From positions 1,674,001 to 1,738,000 of the forward strand of contig JACONQ010000018.1 of the NCBI GenBank assembly GCA_014281115.1: DNA of 64,000 nucleotides. The letters run 5' to 3'. Origin of the DNA: Laburnicola sp. R22_1. Taxonomy: Eukaryota > Ascomycota > Dothideomycetes > Pleosporales > Didymosphaeriaceae. Shown one piece after another: positions 35,437 through 45,486 of this stretch; positions within the stretch are counted from its first letter, which is position 1; each line of letters opens with the position of its first letter. The notes beneath the pieces were generated by a model. That model was not told the origin of the DNA. It worked only from the letters and a program-made list of their open reading frames with translations, and did not search any database. The position numbers and the translations under genes are program-made.

Positions 35437-37536
35437 CCGTGTCCGTGCGCGTAATGCCCGGATTCGCGTAATGCCCGCGCAACACCAAAACACCCTAACT
35501 TCAGCACGCGATAACTCCACCATTATGGATCCATATCAGGCTGCGATTGATGAGATAGAATCGCGAGAACCAGGAGAAGATTTTTTATATACAGAAGTTG
35601 CTGCTAGGCATGGGCTTGAACGATCTACGTTGGGTTGAAGGCATCGAGGGGTAACGCGCCCTAGGCAGGTCAAGAATATTAACTAGCTGAAACTCAACCT
35701 ACAGCAAGAGCAGGAGCTCGTATAATATATCAAAGGACTCATAGAGAGACATATACCTCCCACTTGAGAGATGATATAGAACTTCGCCTCTACTATAGTA
35801 AAGGAGCCAGTTAGCGAGAGCTGGGTTACCCGCTTTATTAACCGACACAGCATTCAGCTTATCTCGCAATGGACAGTTGGTATGGATAGCAATCGCCACA
35901 AAGCTGATTTAGAGGATAAATATTGCCTCTATTTCAACCTCCTACACAGCAAGATTGATTAGTATTAGATAGATCCTTGTCATATCTATAATATGGACGA
36001 AAAAGGCTTCCTGATCGGTATCGTGGGTAGATTAAAACGAATATTCAGCAGACGAATGTGGGAGAAGAAGGAGGTTAGGGCATCGCTCTAGGATGGCAAT
36101 CGCGTATGGATTACGCTCCTAGCATGTATCTGCGCTGATGGATTAGCTCTGCCGCCAAGCCTTATTTATGAGGCTGCAAACAAGGGCATCTAATCAAGCT
36201 GGGTAGAGGATATTAAGGTAGGAGAACAAGAAGTCTTTATCACCTCATTACCCTCTGGCTGGACGAATAACGATATTGGGCTTGCCTGGCTTGAATAGGT
36301 ATTTGATCGCTGCACAAAAGAGAAGACTCGCCGATTATATTGACTCTTGATTGTAGATGGCTATGGATCCTACATCACTATGGACTTTATCGACTACTGT
36401 GATCAGCATAGGATCCTCCTTGCTATCCTGCCTCCTTATTTAACTTATACGCTTTAGCCTCTCGACGTTGCGATGTTTAAGCCTCTATTAACAGCCTACT
36501 TAGCAGAGCTATTAAGATATCTCCATAGAAGCTAGGGCCTGGTTTCTATCACTAAAGGCGACTTCTTCCCCCTATTCTGGAACGCGTGGAAGGTCTCCTT
36601 CAAGGAATCAACTATCCTCAGCTCTTTTAGAGCCACAGGCATATCGCCACCTGATCCTGATCCTATCCTTAATAGGTTTACCCAGGATCAAGAATCAGGC
36701 GATAGCTCCTCATCAGGGTTTAGTGATCATGACTGGAGAAAGATGGATAGGCTTGTACGCTCTGCAGTGAGTGATCAAAGTAGCAAGGATACACAAAAGC
36801 TTTGTCAATCACTCCACCACCTATCTGTTGAAAATGAGCTGCTTAAGCATGACAACGATGGGCTTAGGCAGGCGCTATCTATCAAGAAGAAGCGTGGGAA
36901 GAAGAGCAAAGCTCTAGACCTTTAACAGCGCCAGGATTATCATAGTAGGGCTATCTTATGGTCACTAAGGAAAGTAAGGGAGGCACGTGTTCGTCAATTA
37001 ATTAAGGAGCAGGAGGATAAGCAGCAGCAGCTTCAAAAAGCAGCGACAGCAGAGCTGAAGAAGGCAGCTAAGCTATATAAGGAGAAAATCCAGCAGGAGA
37101 AGCGTGTTGCGCGAGAAGTAGCTAGGGAGGCAAAGGAGAAAGAGAGGGCTGAAAAGGCAGCTCAGCGCGCTGCCTAGAAGTCTGCCCGCGACGCTGAAAA
37201 AGCTCTACAACTATCCCAAAAGGGTAAGAGAAAGGCCTCTTAGCCAGCTCTACAGAGCAGAAAGCGTTAGAAACGTGTTGTTGATGCTTAAGATAATGGG
37301 GAGGCCTTAGAGGGCGCATCTACTTCCCCAACCAGATCTACACGTCGCGGCCGCAACGTCAAGCTTCCTAATAGATATAGATAGTGCAAATTGATCGCAA
37401 GCATCGATATAGTGCTACTCTGGAAAATCTCGTGATAATATTGATTGTGGGTGGTTCTATTGCCTGGTCGCTGATAGAGCGCTTCTGGTGTTGCGCGGGC
37501 ATTACGCGAATCCGGGCATTACGCGCACGGACACGG
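35437..37536 (+). mobile_element. Fot1/pogo-type transposon (element 4)
   Basis: 2.1 kb. TIRs begin CCGTGTCCGTGC and contain CGCGTAATGCCCG twice at a 17-bp period. TA at 35435-35436 (shared with element 3) and 37537-37538. Same family as the heavily mutated element 5 at 58464-60564. Confidence 0.92.
35525..37384 (+). pseudogene. Pogo-type transposase (element 4)
   Basis: MDPYQAAIDEIESREPGEDF start, HTH TEVAARHGLERSTLG-stop, then FASTIVKEPVSESWVTRFINRHSI, YNMDEKGFLIGIVGRLKRIFSRRMWEKKE, ITSLPSGWTNNDIGLAWL, ITMDFIDYCDQHRILLAILPPYLTYTL, SDHDWRKMDRLVRSAVSDQSSKD, and a Lys/Glu-rich tail ending RRGRNVKLPNRYR. More than a dozen TAG/TAA/TGA stops, the majority replacing Gln or Trp. The catalytic region can still be followed along its full length, with no large deletion. 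Confidence 0.9.
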
Positions 37537-37768
37537 TACCGTAGAGCTTCAAGTTTCGCTTAATTTTATACACCTCTGACAACGACACGTCTACTAAATC
37601 TGCGATATCGTCGTGGCGCTAGCCAAGTAGCAGAAAGCGATAAATATCGAGGCGACGACGGGGATCCAGCCTATGGCCTTTAGTTGTAAGCCCTCGGGGT
37701 ATAGTTGGCGGGCGACGCGCCTGCGCGGCAGTAAGAGGGCGAGGAGCGACTCCGTGAGCTCGAAACAT

Positions 37769-37964
37769 GGACTACTCCACCAAAAAAAGCGTCAGTATAG
37801 CCCTATACACGTATTTGTACAGCCTCACAACTTACTAACAGTTGTTCAACAGTTTATAGGCTGTTATCGACGCGTCACAGTCAAATTTACAATTTGTATG
37901 AGGCTCCCCGCGCGCGCGCAAATTCTCGGATGCCGCCAAGATTTCTACCGATTTTTGCACGCGA
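37769..37964 (-). repeat. Right 196-bp terminal inverted repeat
   Basis: Reverse complement of 20624-20819. It ends ..TTTTTGCACGCGA followed by TA. The transposase ATG lies one base inside its inner edge. Confidence 0.93.
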
Positions 37965-38043
37965 TAGATGGTACATAAGCAGGGCTCGTGCCTGTTTGCT
38001 TTGTTTGGACTAACTATGACGTAGTCGTTCGAGCGTCATCGCA

Positions 38044-38268
38044 TCAGCCAACTGTGCCCTGCCGTGCTTGAATTGATAGAAGCTTCGCCAGCAAATTGCT
38101 CTGCCTTTCTTTGATTTGTTTTTCAAGTCGCAGAAGGCTTGCTATCTCGTGTGCGCGTCGTTCATTGGAAGCAAGGCGTAGTGATTCTTGTGAGCCAGGC
38201 ACACAGAAAGCTGTTTGTACCCCGCGATGACGTCCATCTTCCTGTGATTCACCGATTGTGGCTTCCAT
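38044..38268 (-). CDS. Possible small protein (74 aa), doubtful
   Basis: ATG-initiated frame, MEATIGESQEDGRHRGV, whose second half is Glu/Arg/Leu-rich (RRAHEIASLLRLEKQIKERQ) with coiled-coil periodicity. It lies between the transposon island and the next gene, divergent from that gene. It may be a remnant of a longer protein cut by the island, or chance. No family recognised. Confidence 0.2.
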   Translation of the reverse strand: MEATIGESQEDGRHRGVQTAFCVPGSQESLRLASNERRAHEIASLLRLEKQIKERQSNLLAKLLSIQARQGTVG

Positions 38269-38445
38269 AGAGCGCCTGTGCGCACCTTGCTGATACCCTG
38301 GTACGTCATCGTCTATAGGCGTTCACAAGCTTCTTAACTTCGACAGCAAGCGCTCTTTGTCAACACACCCAGCCCGTACCGGTATCCACCTCGACTTTCA
38401 GCCTGAAACCGACTCTACACACGAACCGCACGACACCAATCAGCA

Positions 38446-39985
38446 ATGGAGACCATTAGTAACGTGGTCAACACGGCCACCAAGGCCATCTGGGGTGAGC
38501 AGCCGAATGCCACTGGTAATGAGACAGCTGGCAACGAACCCGTGTCGGGCGTGCAGGGCAAGGGCACCGCCTCTGACCCGTATGACCAGGGCAACTCCGG
38601 TAAGAGTCTCACCACCACCTGCACGGCGTTTACTAACTGCAGTCTTTCCAAAGAGGACCCTGCCGACCCCACCACAGGCAACGAGACAGCTGGTAGCGAG
38701 CCAGTGTCCGGATTACAGGGCAAAGGCACTGCCTCTGACCCTTATGACCAAGGCAACTCTGGTACGTACCCTGACAACTCACGTCATCGTCCGTGATAGA
38801 CATACTGTCACGTCGCTGAACTGCGGTGCTGATTGCTATATAGAGGACGCTACCGATCCTATTGGCAAAGCCGATCTGACCGACTTGACTTCCTCATCAA
38901 CTGACAAGGCGGCGCCCATATCCCTGCCCATCCGGCTTCACTCCTCCTCGTCCGACCCCGCAGACACGTTCGCCCCGCAGTCCGAGTCATCCTCAAAGAT
39001 ACCCGACACTTCTTCAAGTGGAAAGCCTTTTGCTAGCAGTGAGAGCACCGGATTGAGCAGTGAGAAGCCGCTCGGTAACAGGGTCGGAGCCGGCATTATC
39101 ACTGAGGATCCTTTGGGGAGCAGGGTGGGCGCCAGCATCAGCGGTAACGACACCCTTGGCAGTATGAGCAGCTCTGGGCTAGGCGATGCCAAACCTTTTG
39201 ACAGCACGGCGAGTACTGGACTGAGCGGCACCAACACCTTGGGCAGCACGACGAGCACCGGACTCAGCGATAGCAACACCCTTGGTAGCACAGGAAGCAC
39301 TGGACTAGGTGACGACAAGCCCCTTGGTAACACCGAGAGCACAGGATTGAGCGGCACCAACACTCACGGCTTGCACACCGATAGTTCGCAGTCCCAGGTT
39401 CCTAAAATTTCGGATACTGCTACCGGCGGCGACATCAAGCCTCTCGAGATGACCGAGGGTACTGGCGTGACCGGTGCCAATGCTCAGAAGTACGAGCCCA
39501 TTGGCCGCGACGTGGCTCCCTCCGAGTCCTCGAGCCATCCTGGCGTTGATCCTTCCTCGGGTGTCGTAGCGCAAGCCACGTCTCAAGGAGCCGATAAGCC
39601 CCTCGTGGCTCCAGAGGGTGCCGAACTCGATGCTGTGAAGCCGAGGAAAGAGGAGGCCGAGGATGTTCTTTCCGGCAAGCGTGACCCGATACACGGCAGC
39701 GAGAATACCAGGCCCGCTGCTGTTGCTACTGACAGCGGAGACTTTGATGCCTCGAAGCCTGGTGCGGGCAAGGAAGCTGGTCGTACGTCGCCCGGACGAA
39801 AAGTCTGCTCCGTTCTGAGCCGAGCTGACATGGTCACAGGTATCATCGAGCAGCAGAGCATCCAGAAGGATGAAAAGAGCGCCGTACACCCCCCGTCTGA
39901 GGAGTCGTCTGGCGCTGGCGAAAAGGAGAAGGTGTCCAAGGTAGACAAGTTGAAGGAGAAGCTTCACATTGGTCACAAGAAGTAG
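38446..39985 (+). CDS. Unrecognised Ser/Gly/Thr-rich repeat protein
   Basis: Four exons proposed: 38446-38599, 38654-38761, 38844-39782 and 39840-39985, 448 aa; all introns are phase 1 and have GT..AG ends, and the last contains a gagctgac branch-site-like sequence. No signal peptide or membrane helix. Exon 2 (108 nt) largely repeats the end of exon 1: both carry GNETAG(N/S)EPVSG and QGKGTASDPYDQGNS. Exon 3 encodes at least six imperfect ~12-14-residue repeats of the type STGLSGTNTLGS / STGLGDDKPLGN (about residues 180-270), then acidic disordered sequence. The C terminus is basic, DKLKEKLHIGHKK, reminiscent of dehydrin-like or membrane-surface binding tails. Predicted intrinsically disordered and cytosolic; I infer a possible stress role only from composition. 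Confidence 0.7.
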
Positions 39986-40340
39986 AGGGCATGGGATCTG
40001 TGAGCGGTTAATGAGGTCAGGCAGCGGTCTCTGAGTGACGGAGGAGTGGTTATGAGTTACGATATTACGGTGGGGGTTAATTTGTCCGGCCGATTGAGGT
40101 TTCGGTGTTCCTTATACGTAGTGCCTTTCTCCTGACCTGTATGAATGCATCTACTTTATGAAAATATAATCCTTTCGAGATGTTGCTTGGACTGGGTGCA
40201 CGAAACGTTCGGGCAACACTAGGCTCGTGGACTACACATTAGTCGAAAGTTTCCAGTACTGTGTATTCCCCCAGGCCAAGTAAAACAAACAAGCACAGAC
40301 AGAAGATATCCAAAAAAACCTCTGACCTACTTACTCCATC

Positions 40341-41456
40341 TCATCCCCCTTCGACCGGCCTAATCAACTTCACCCTACAATCCCCCATATCCCAATCCAC
40401 CCTACACGCCTCATACGGCAACACCAATTCAAACGACGTCGGCCTCGTCACCCCCTTGACCGCCTCCAACAACCTCTCTTCAACCCCCAGCCAGCGGCCC
40501 TCCCAAAACGCATCGGGACTCGCGTCCACAATCTTCACCCTTAGTTCCCGTAGACCCTGCAGGCTGGCCAGTATGGCCCAGGCTTTCTCCCAGTTGGCCG
40601 TGTCTTCGGGGTAGGCGGGGCGTTTGGCGGCTGGGTGGCGGCGGAAGTAGGGCAGGGCGCGGAGGGTCCAGCGCAGGTGGAGGGTGCGGAGGGTGTTGAG
40701 GCGGGGTTGCGGGGTGCGGGTTGGGAGGTAGAGGAGGTGGGTTAGGTGGAGGATGGAGAAGGTGTGCGGGGTGTAGAGGTGGGGGGTGGATTCGATGTAG
40801 CTGTGTTGGTCGGGTTAGCGCTGGATTGTGCGTTGTTTTGGAATGGGGAGAAGTAGTGAGGGGAGGGGAGGGGTGGTGTGTACTCACATCCTCCGACAAA
40901 CGCTCAACAACGCCAGACACGCTCTATCCAGCCTCCCACACCTGGCACCCCCGACTAACACCGTACACGTGCACTCTTTCTCCCGCTTTTCGCCCCCTTC
41001 CCCCCCATCCTTCCTCCCACTCCCACACACAAAATGCGAAAACCGCTTCTTCGCAAACACCAAATGCACAATCTCGCTGCCCATGACATACGCATACACC
41101 ATCTCCCGCACCTCGGCGGGCAGCATGGCGAAAAACATGCTTTGGCCCTGCGCGTGCGTGCGCGCGTCTATGGCGGCGCTGCTGGATGCCCCCGTGCTGG
41201 TGCTGGTGATGCTGAGGGTGCGTTTGCGGCGTTTTAGGGGGCCGTGGTCGGGGGTGGCGGTGGCGGGGGGTTTGCGGTGAAGGAGGAGGGAGCGCTTGGG
41301 CTTGAGTTTGGGGTTTTCTTCGGGGTTGGCGGTGGTAGGAGGCTTGCGGGTCAGGGTGGGGGACTTGGTTGTTGTGGGTGTGGTGGGGGCGGGGCTGGTG
41401 TCGGTGTCGTGTGGGACCCAGCGAATGGTGGGGAGGAGGGTGGAGAGTTTGCGCAT
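40341..41456 (-). CDS. DUF7730-type fungal protein
   Basis: Two exons, 41456-40888 and 40800-40341, 342 aa, phase-2 intron of 87 nt. The first ~90 residues are Thr/Pro/Lys-rich and disordered. The conserved part begins FFAMLPAEVREMVYAYVMGSEIVHLVF, the F-box-like opening of the widespread fungal DUF7730 family, continues with CTCTVLVGGARCGRLDRACLALLSVCRR, and after the splice runs IYIESTPHLYTPHTFSILHLTHLLYLP, again typical of the family. Function unknown; family members are many per genome and very variable. Start at MRKLSTLLPTIRW chosen because upstream in-frame sequence to 41795 is low-complexity. The alternative longer start cannot be excluded. Confidence 0.78.
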
Positions 41457-42544
41457 TTTGGAAACCGTCGGTAGAGAGGGGGGAATGGTACGGCGCTGTC
41501 TGTTCTTTGGAGGATTGATTGCGTTGTGAAATGAGGGAGTAGTGAGAGAGATAGAGAGAGCTGAGCGAGCGCTCGCGAGGTTGGCTGGTCGGCGGGGAAG
41601 CGCGCCCGGAACGCAGTGATCGGCGGTGGTGCGAGCGAAAGGCTTCCAGCGAGCTTGATCCGGATAAGCTTTGTGCGGGGGTTTAGCTTTGGGCGTGGGG
41701 TATGCAGCGCTAATAAATCGTCGTCGTCGTCGCGTACGACTCTCAATGGCGAGAAAAACAAAAGCGGAATTTGAATATTGCACACACACACACACACAAA
41801 AAGGGCAGCATCCCCTTCTTAAAAACCCACCCCTATCTCCACTTTAGGCCAGCCTCCTTCCTGCTCACAAATCCACCCGCACAACACACGAGTCATCAAC
41901 TCGAAAAACAACAAAGTTGACAAAATTACCGAATTCGTACTGGCCCCTTCACCTTCGCTGACGCTGCGCCGACCCCACCCCGTCTCTTCGCGCCATTGGT
42001 TCGGTCTTAGCTATTAGCCAGTTTATTTCCGCCTGTAGTTGTATATGCGATAATGCCATCTTTTTATGTCCACGCCACGCTGTCGAAATGGGCATTATGC
42101 AGCGGATGCGCCCTTTTCTCTATTCAGCCAGACGATTGAGCCCTTCAAAAGCAGGATTTCAATCGGTATGAGTAAACTGCATGTATGAGGCACAGCTATA
42201 CGTACAGCTAGTGGGAAAAAGTTTGAGTGCAACTAGCCTTTGTATCGCTTATCCCCGGCCTGGGTTAACATAAGGTACTCAGACTGTTGTCCAAGTACTG
42301 TCGCTATTCATCTTCAGATAATCCTCCTTGTTAGAAGGAGACAATCATGACAGTATAATGGATTCAATAAAGCGACTTGGCTACATCCATGGATCCAATC
42401 TCCTAACGTGATTTTAGTGCCATCTCCTTCGCTTTCTTTGGAGCACGATCCTCCACAACCTAACCAACTTGCAGTTCTGTGTAGAACAAGAATGAGCTAA
42501 CGTTGGCTGTTCTGCTAGGCACACTGTTGGCCCACAACCTCCTT
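41457..42544. other. Intergenic region
   Basis: About 1.1 kb between the starts/ends of two minus-strand genes. It has a CGT trinucleotide run near 41718 and a (CA)n run near 41781-41799. No gene recognised. Confidence 0.5.
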
Positions 42545-44938
42545 TCATTCCGTCGAAGCCTCTGGATTCAGAGGATGCTTCGGATCATACCCCAACATCT
42601 TCACAATCCCCAGCCCTTTCGTCCTGCCCTCGCGGAAGAGTATGCGATCGCCAACGGTCAAGTATTCAGGCCGCTGGACGAATCGGAAAGCGACCTGTGC
42701 ACGGTCACCAGTACGGATGTAATTGCGGTCAATGGCGATGATGGCGCAAGTCTGGGAGACAGGCCCGACATGCAGCATGGCCTGATACTTGGTTTTGATG
42801 GTGGTGGCGTGTGACAGGATCAGTACCTCGGCAACGAACTCGCGGTAGACTTTCGGTTGCGGGATTACGCCTGTTGTAGGATCGGGCTTGTCTGCCTTGT
42901 GGAGAACGACCATGCCTTTGCGCACGTCTTTCCGCCTCACGTTGCGAAGTGCCAAGCTAGCGGACTGGCCTGCCGAGCACCCTGGAACTTGTATGCGCTT
43001 TCGCTCGATGGAACGTACTTTCGTGGTCGTGAACTGGCCGAGGCCGTCAGGTCCGATGAGAATCGTGTCTCCCGAATGAATGACACCGGACTTAACCACA
43101 CCAGAGACAACCGTGCCGACAAAGGGAACGGAAAAGGTGTCGTTGACATGGAACTCTAGAGGGGCAGAGCTGTTGTAACTGCCGTAGTGGGGCAAGATAT
43201 TGAGGAAAGTACGGACGAGATCAAGGTTGAGACCAGTGACGTTGGAGACTTGGAAGACGGGACAGATTCGACGTGACACGAATTGCGTGGCCGTATTGAT
43301 ACACTCCTCCCTGTTTTTGATAAAGATCGGGATTTTGCGCGCACCTGGCGACTTCAATATCTTGGTCAGTTGAGTTATTGTCTCCTCCAAGATCTGCGGC
43401 GGGCAAATGTCGATTTTGGTGATGACGACCATGACGGGGACATTGAGCGCTAGAGCGATGCCGAGATGCTCTTTGCTCATGCCAACGAGACCATTGTTCG
43501 CTGCCACCATCAGCAGACAGTAGTTCGGCTCACTGGACAGAAGTCCGAAGACGGTGGTACGGACTAAGCATACAGTTAGCATTAAGGAGGGGTGGTAGCG
43601 CGCTAGGTTGAAAGCCTCCGTATCCTCTGCATTGCTCTGCGTGCGTTGTTCACCCAAGCTAAGGTAAAACGCGACACAGAAACTTTACCTGGCGCGGTAC
43701 ATTCGCGGTACCAAGAGAAAATCATCGCAAACCTTTCGGTACACGGCAAAACGCTGTGAGGGAAGGCTGGGGGGGTGCTGGAAAAACGCATTGAAACAAG
43801 GCAAAGCAGCAACATTCGCGGCACACTTACGGTATTTCTCGTGGCCCGCCAGATCAGTGAATCCGATGACTTTCGCAGATCGACGACCAATCTCCTCCCA
43901 GGTCAATTTGCGGCCAGCAACGTTCGATACAACGACCTCGCCCTTGCTGTCGAAGCCCATGATTTCCATGCTGACAGAGCTAGTTCGGCCGCTCTCGATC
44001 TCATGCTTGTGGCGGAAGAGATTGACACGCGCCTTGCCGCGACCGTCGTCGAGTCCGCCCTTAACTAACACCCCGAGCATGGTACTCTTTCCTGCATCGA
44101 CTGTATACGAGTTAGCCGACCACATCCAACGGCGTCTTGAAGGACAGTACTAGCTCATCAATTTCCGCACGACGTGTGTCCTTGTCGCGTATGCAGCGGT
44201 AACACGGTGCGGAAACCAACAGCCTGATGCTGTAGACTCACCATTGCCCACAACTGCGATCCGTGTCTCGATCACATCATCCACGTTTTCCGGACGCCTC
44301 CTCAGCATCAGCTTGCCACTGGAACCAGTATCCTTCGCATCCCGCGGCCCAACATCCAGCTCGCCGCCGACGTTCCTCGTGAGGAGAATTTTGAAGTCCG
44401 TTTTTAACGTCTCGCAGGCTTCGCTGACCCTTGCGAGCGCAAACTCCCAGTCCTCTTTCGACAAGGCCATAGAGTCGCCGCTGTCCTCCAGCCCCAGATC
44501 GAAGAGCGCCTCGCCATGGCCTTCCACCAGCCGAGCCTCGATATGCGCCGCGAGCGTCGCGATGTTCTCTTCGGCCGGGTCGGTCAGCAGCGTCTTCAGG
44601 CGGACGTGGCCGGTGGTGTCGTCGGAGAGGCCGAGCTCGTCCAGGATGCTGAGCTCATCGTGCTCCTCGACGGCGGCGGGCTTCTGGCCGGGCGGGCGAC
44701 GCAAGGCCTGTTGTTTTTGGACATAGTCTGCGAACTCGCTGAGAGCCTGTTGTCGCTATTAGTTTGGGGTGATGGTGGAGGTGGCACAGCATCAGGTCAA
44801 AAGCGCCAGTACCGTGGGCCACCCTAGGCTGCCTGCAGGAAAATACGGAACAGTGGCCTGGAGCTACAGAGTACTTACGCTCTCACCCTTGCGCCGGTCC
44901 GCGGGATTCTGCTTCCCGTTCTGGTATCGCGAGGTCAT
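42545..44938 (-). CDS. GTPBP1/GTPBP2-like translational GTPase
   Basis: Four exons, 44938-44879, 44746-44242, 44100-43831 and 43563-42545, 617 aa. The P-loop VVGNVDAGKST (about residues 185-195) is assembled across intron 2 and [15 protein letters not shown] (G3, about 272-285) across intron 3, which strongly confirms both splices. G4 is TKID (about 327-330). After the G domain come EF-Tu-like beta-barrels ([54 protein letters not shown]). The N-terminal ~180 residues include [12 protein letters not shown] and an alpha-helical region as in eukaryotic GTPBP1. Animal GTPBP1/2 act in ribosome rescue and mRNA turnover; in fungi the role is little studied. Cytosolic, no targeting signal. Intact. 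Start [20 protein letters not shown] fits fungal relatives. Confidence 0.92.
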
Positions 44939-45486
44939 GCTTCGTTATAGCAAGTAGTAGGTAGATGTGGAGGTTCAAGTTGTACGGTGCCGTATGCGCC
45001 GCGCTGTCGATATTCGTGTTTGTCGCAAATATTCCATGAGACGGTTTGCAGCTAGCATTGGGGTGTGTAGGTGATAGCGATGGTGGGACGGCCGGTATGG
45101 GCGTGTGTCGGTGGTGAAGCGGCGGGCTATTTAGTTGCTGCCAGCTATCGATAAGAGTCACAACAGATGACGCCGTCACGGCGTGACTCCGCGCGCCCAA
45201 GCGTTTCGGGCCTCCATAAGGGCGGTGCAAGTGTTGAGTCACTTGTCGGAACACGGTACAATGGTTTGTTGTCCAATGGCACACGGTTGTCTTGCGGAAT
45301 GGTTCGCTAGCGGGGTCCATATTCACGAGATGCGTCCTAATGCGAATTCGCACTGAGGCACCGCCACATGCATGCGCACACGAAGGGCGTAACACGGCAA
45401 GGGCCCCAGACTCGTATTGACTCACTACAGTACTCAAACTTCTATCCTGTAGGTACGCCCATCTGCCTTGTGCAAAGATGCCTGGT

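Larger units (their letters stand above)
30321..37768 (-). pseudogene. Tc1-type DDE transposase, split three times and RIP-damaged
   Basis: Start at 37768 (MFRAHGVAPRP) right beside the right TIR. First piece 37768-37538: HTH with HDDIADLVDVSLSEVYKIKRNLKLYG. Elements 4 and 3 intervene. Second piece 33321-33131: RSTRKPSSPNVVLGRPRKLSSDDEQ, HTH 2. Element 2 intervenes. Third piece 31030-30321: KDRDWSERALRPISILRN, then the catalytic domain. The three acidic positions read FLNKSIFNEKTG, VIILNNVLIYT and DFNLIKLTFGVLKA, that is N, N and K instead of D, D and E/D. About seven TAG/TAA/TGA stops replace Gln, Trp or Arg. Frames restore across each insertion. Family: Tc1/mariner, DDE_3-type domain. Confidence 0.88.
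20624..37964. mobile_element. Tc1-like transposon with 196-bp TIRs, broken by four pogo-like elements
   Basis: The outer element of the island. Inverted repeats of 196 bp (20624-20819 and 37769-37964) differ mainly by C/T changes and are flanked by TA at 20622-20623 and 37965-37966. Removing the inserted elements (21330-29184, 31031-33129, 33322-35434, 35437-37536, each with one TA) leaves roughly 3.2 kb with two convergent genes: an unrecognised plus-strand ORF starting next to the left TIR and a Tc1-type DDE transposase starting next to the right TIR. Reading frames resume across each excision, which supports the boundaries. Both genes are dead. Confidence 0.88.

Noticed and set aside
18577..37384. 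Alternative genetic code (TAG/TAA read as Gln) to explain transposase stops
   Set aside because: Host genes in the window use normal stops and have none internally; stops also replace Trp and Arg, as RIP predicts.
20624..37964. Idea that the island is a Starship-type giant element
   Set aside because: No tyrosine recombinase (DUF3435) captain or cargo genes seen; all content is nested pogo, Tc1-like and Copia DNA with TA or 5-bp duplications.
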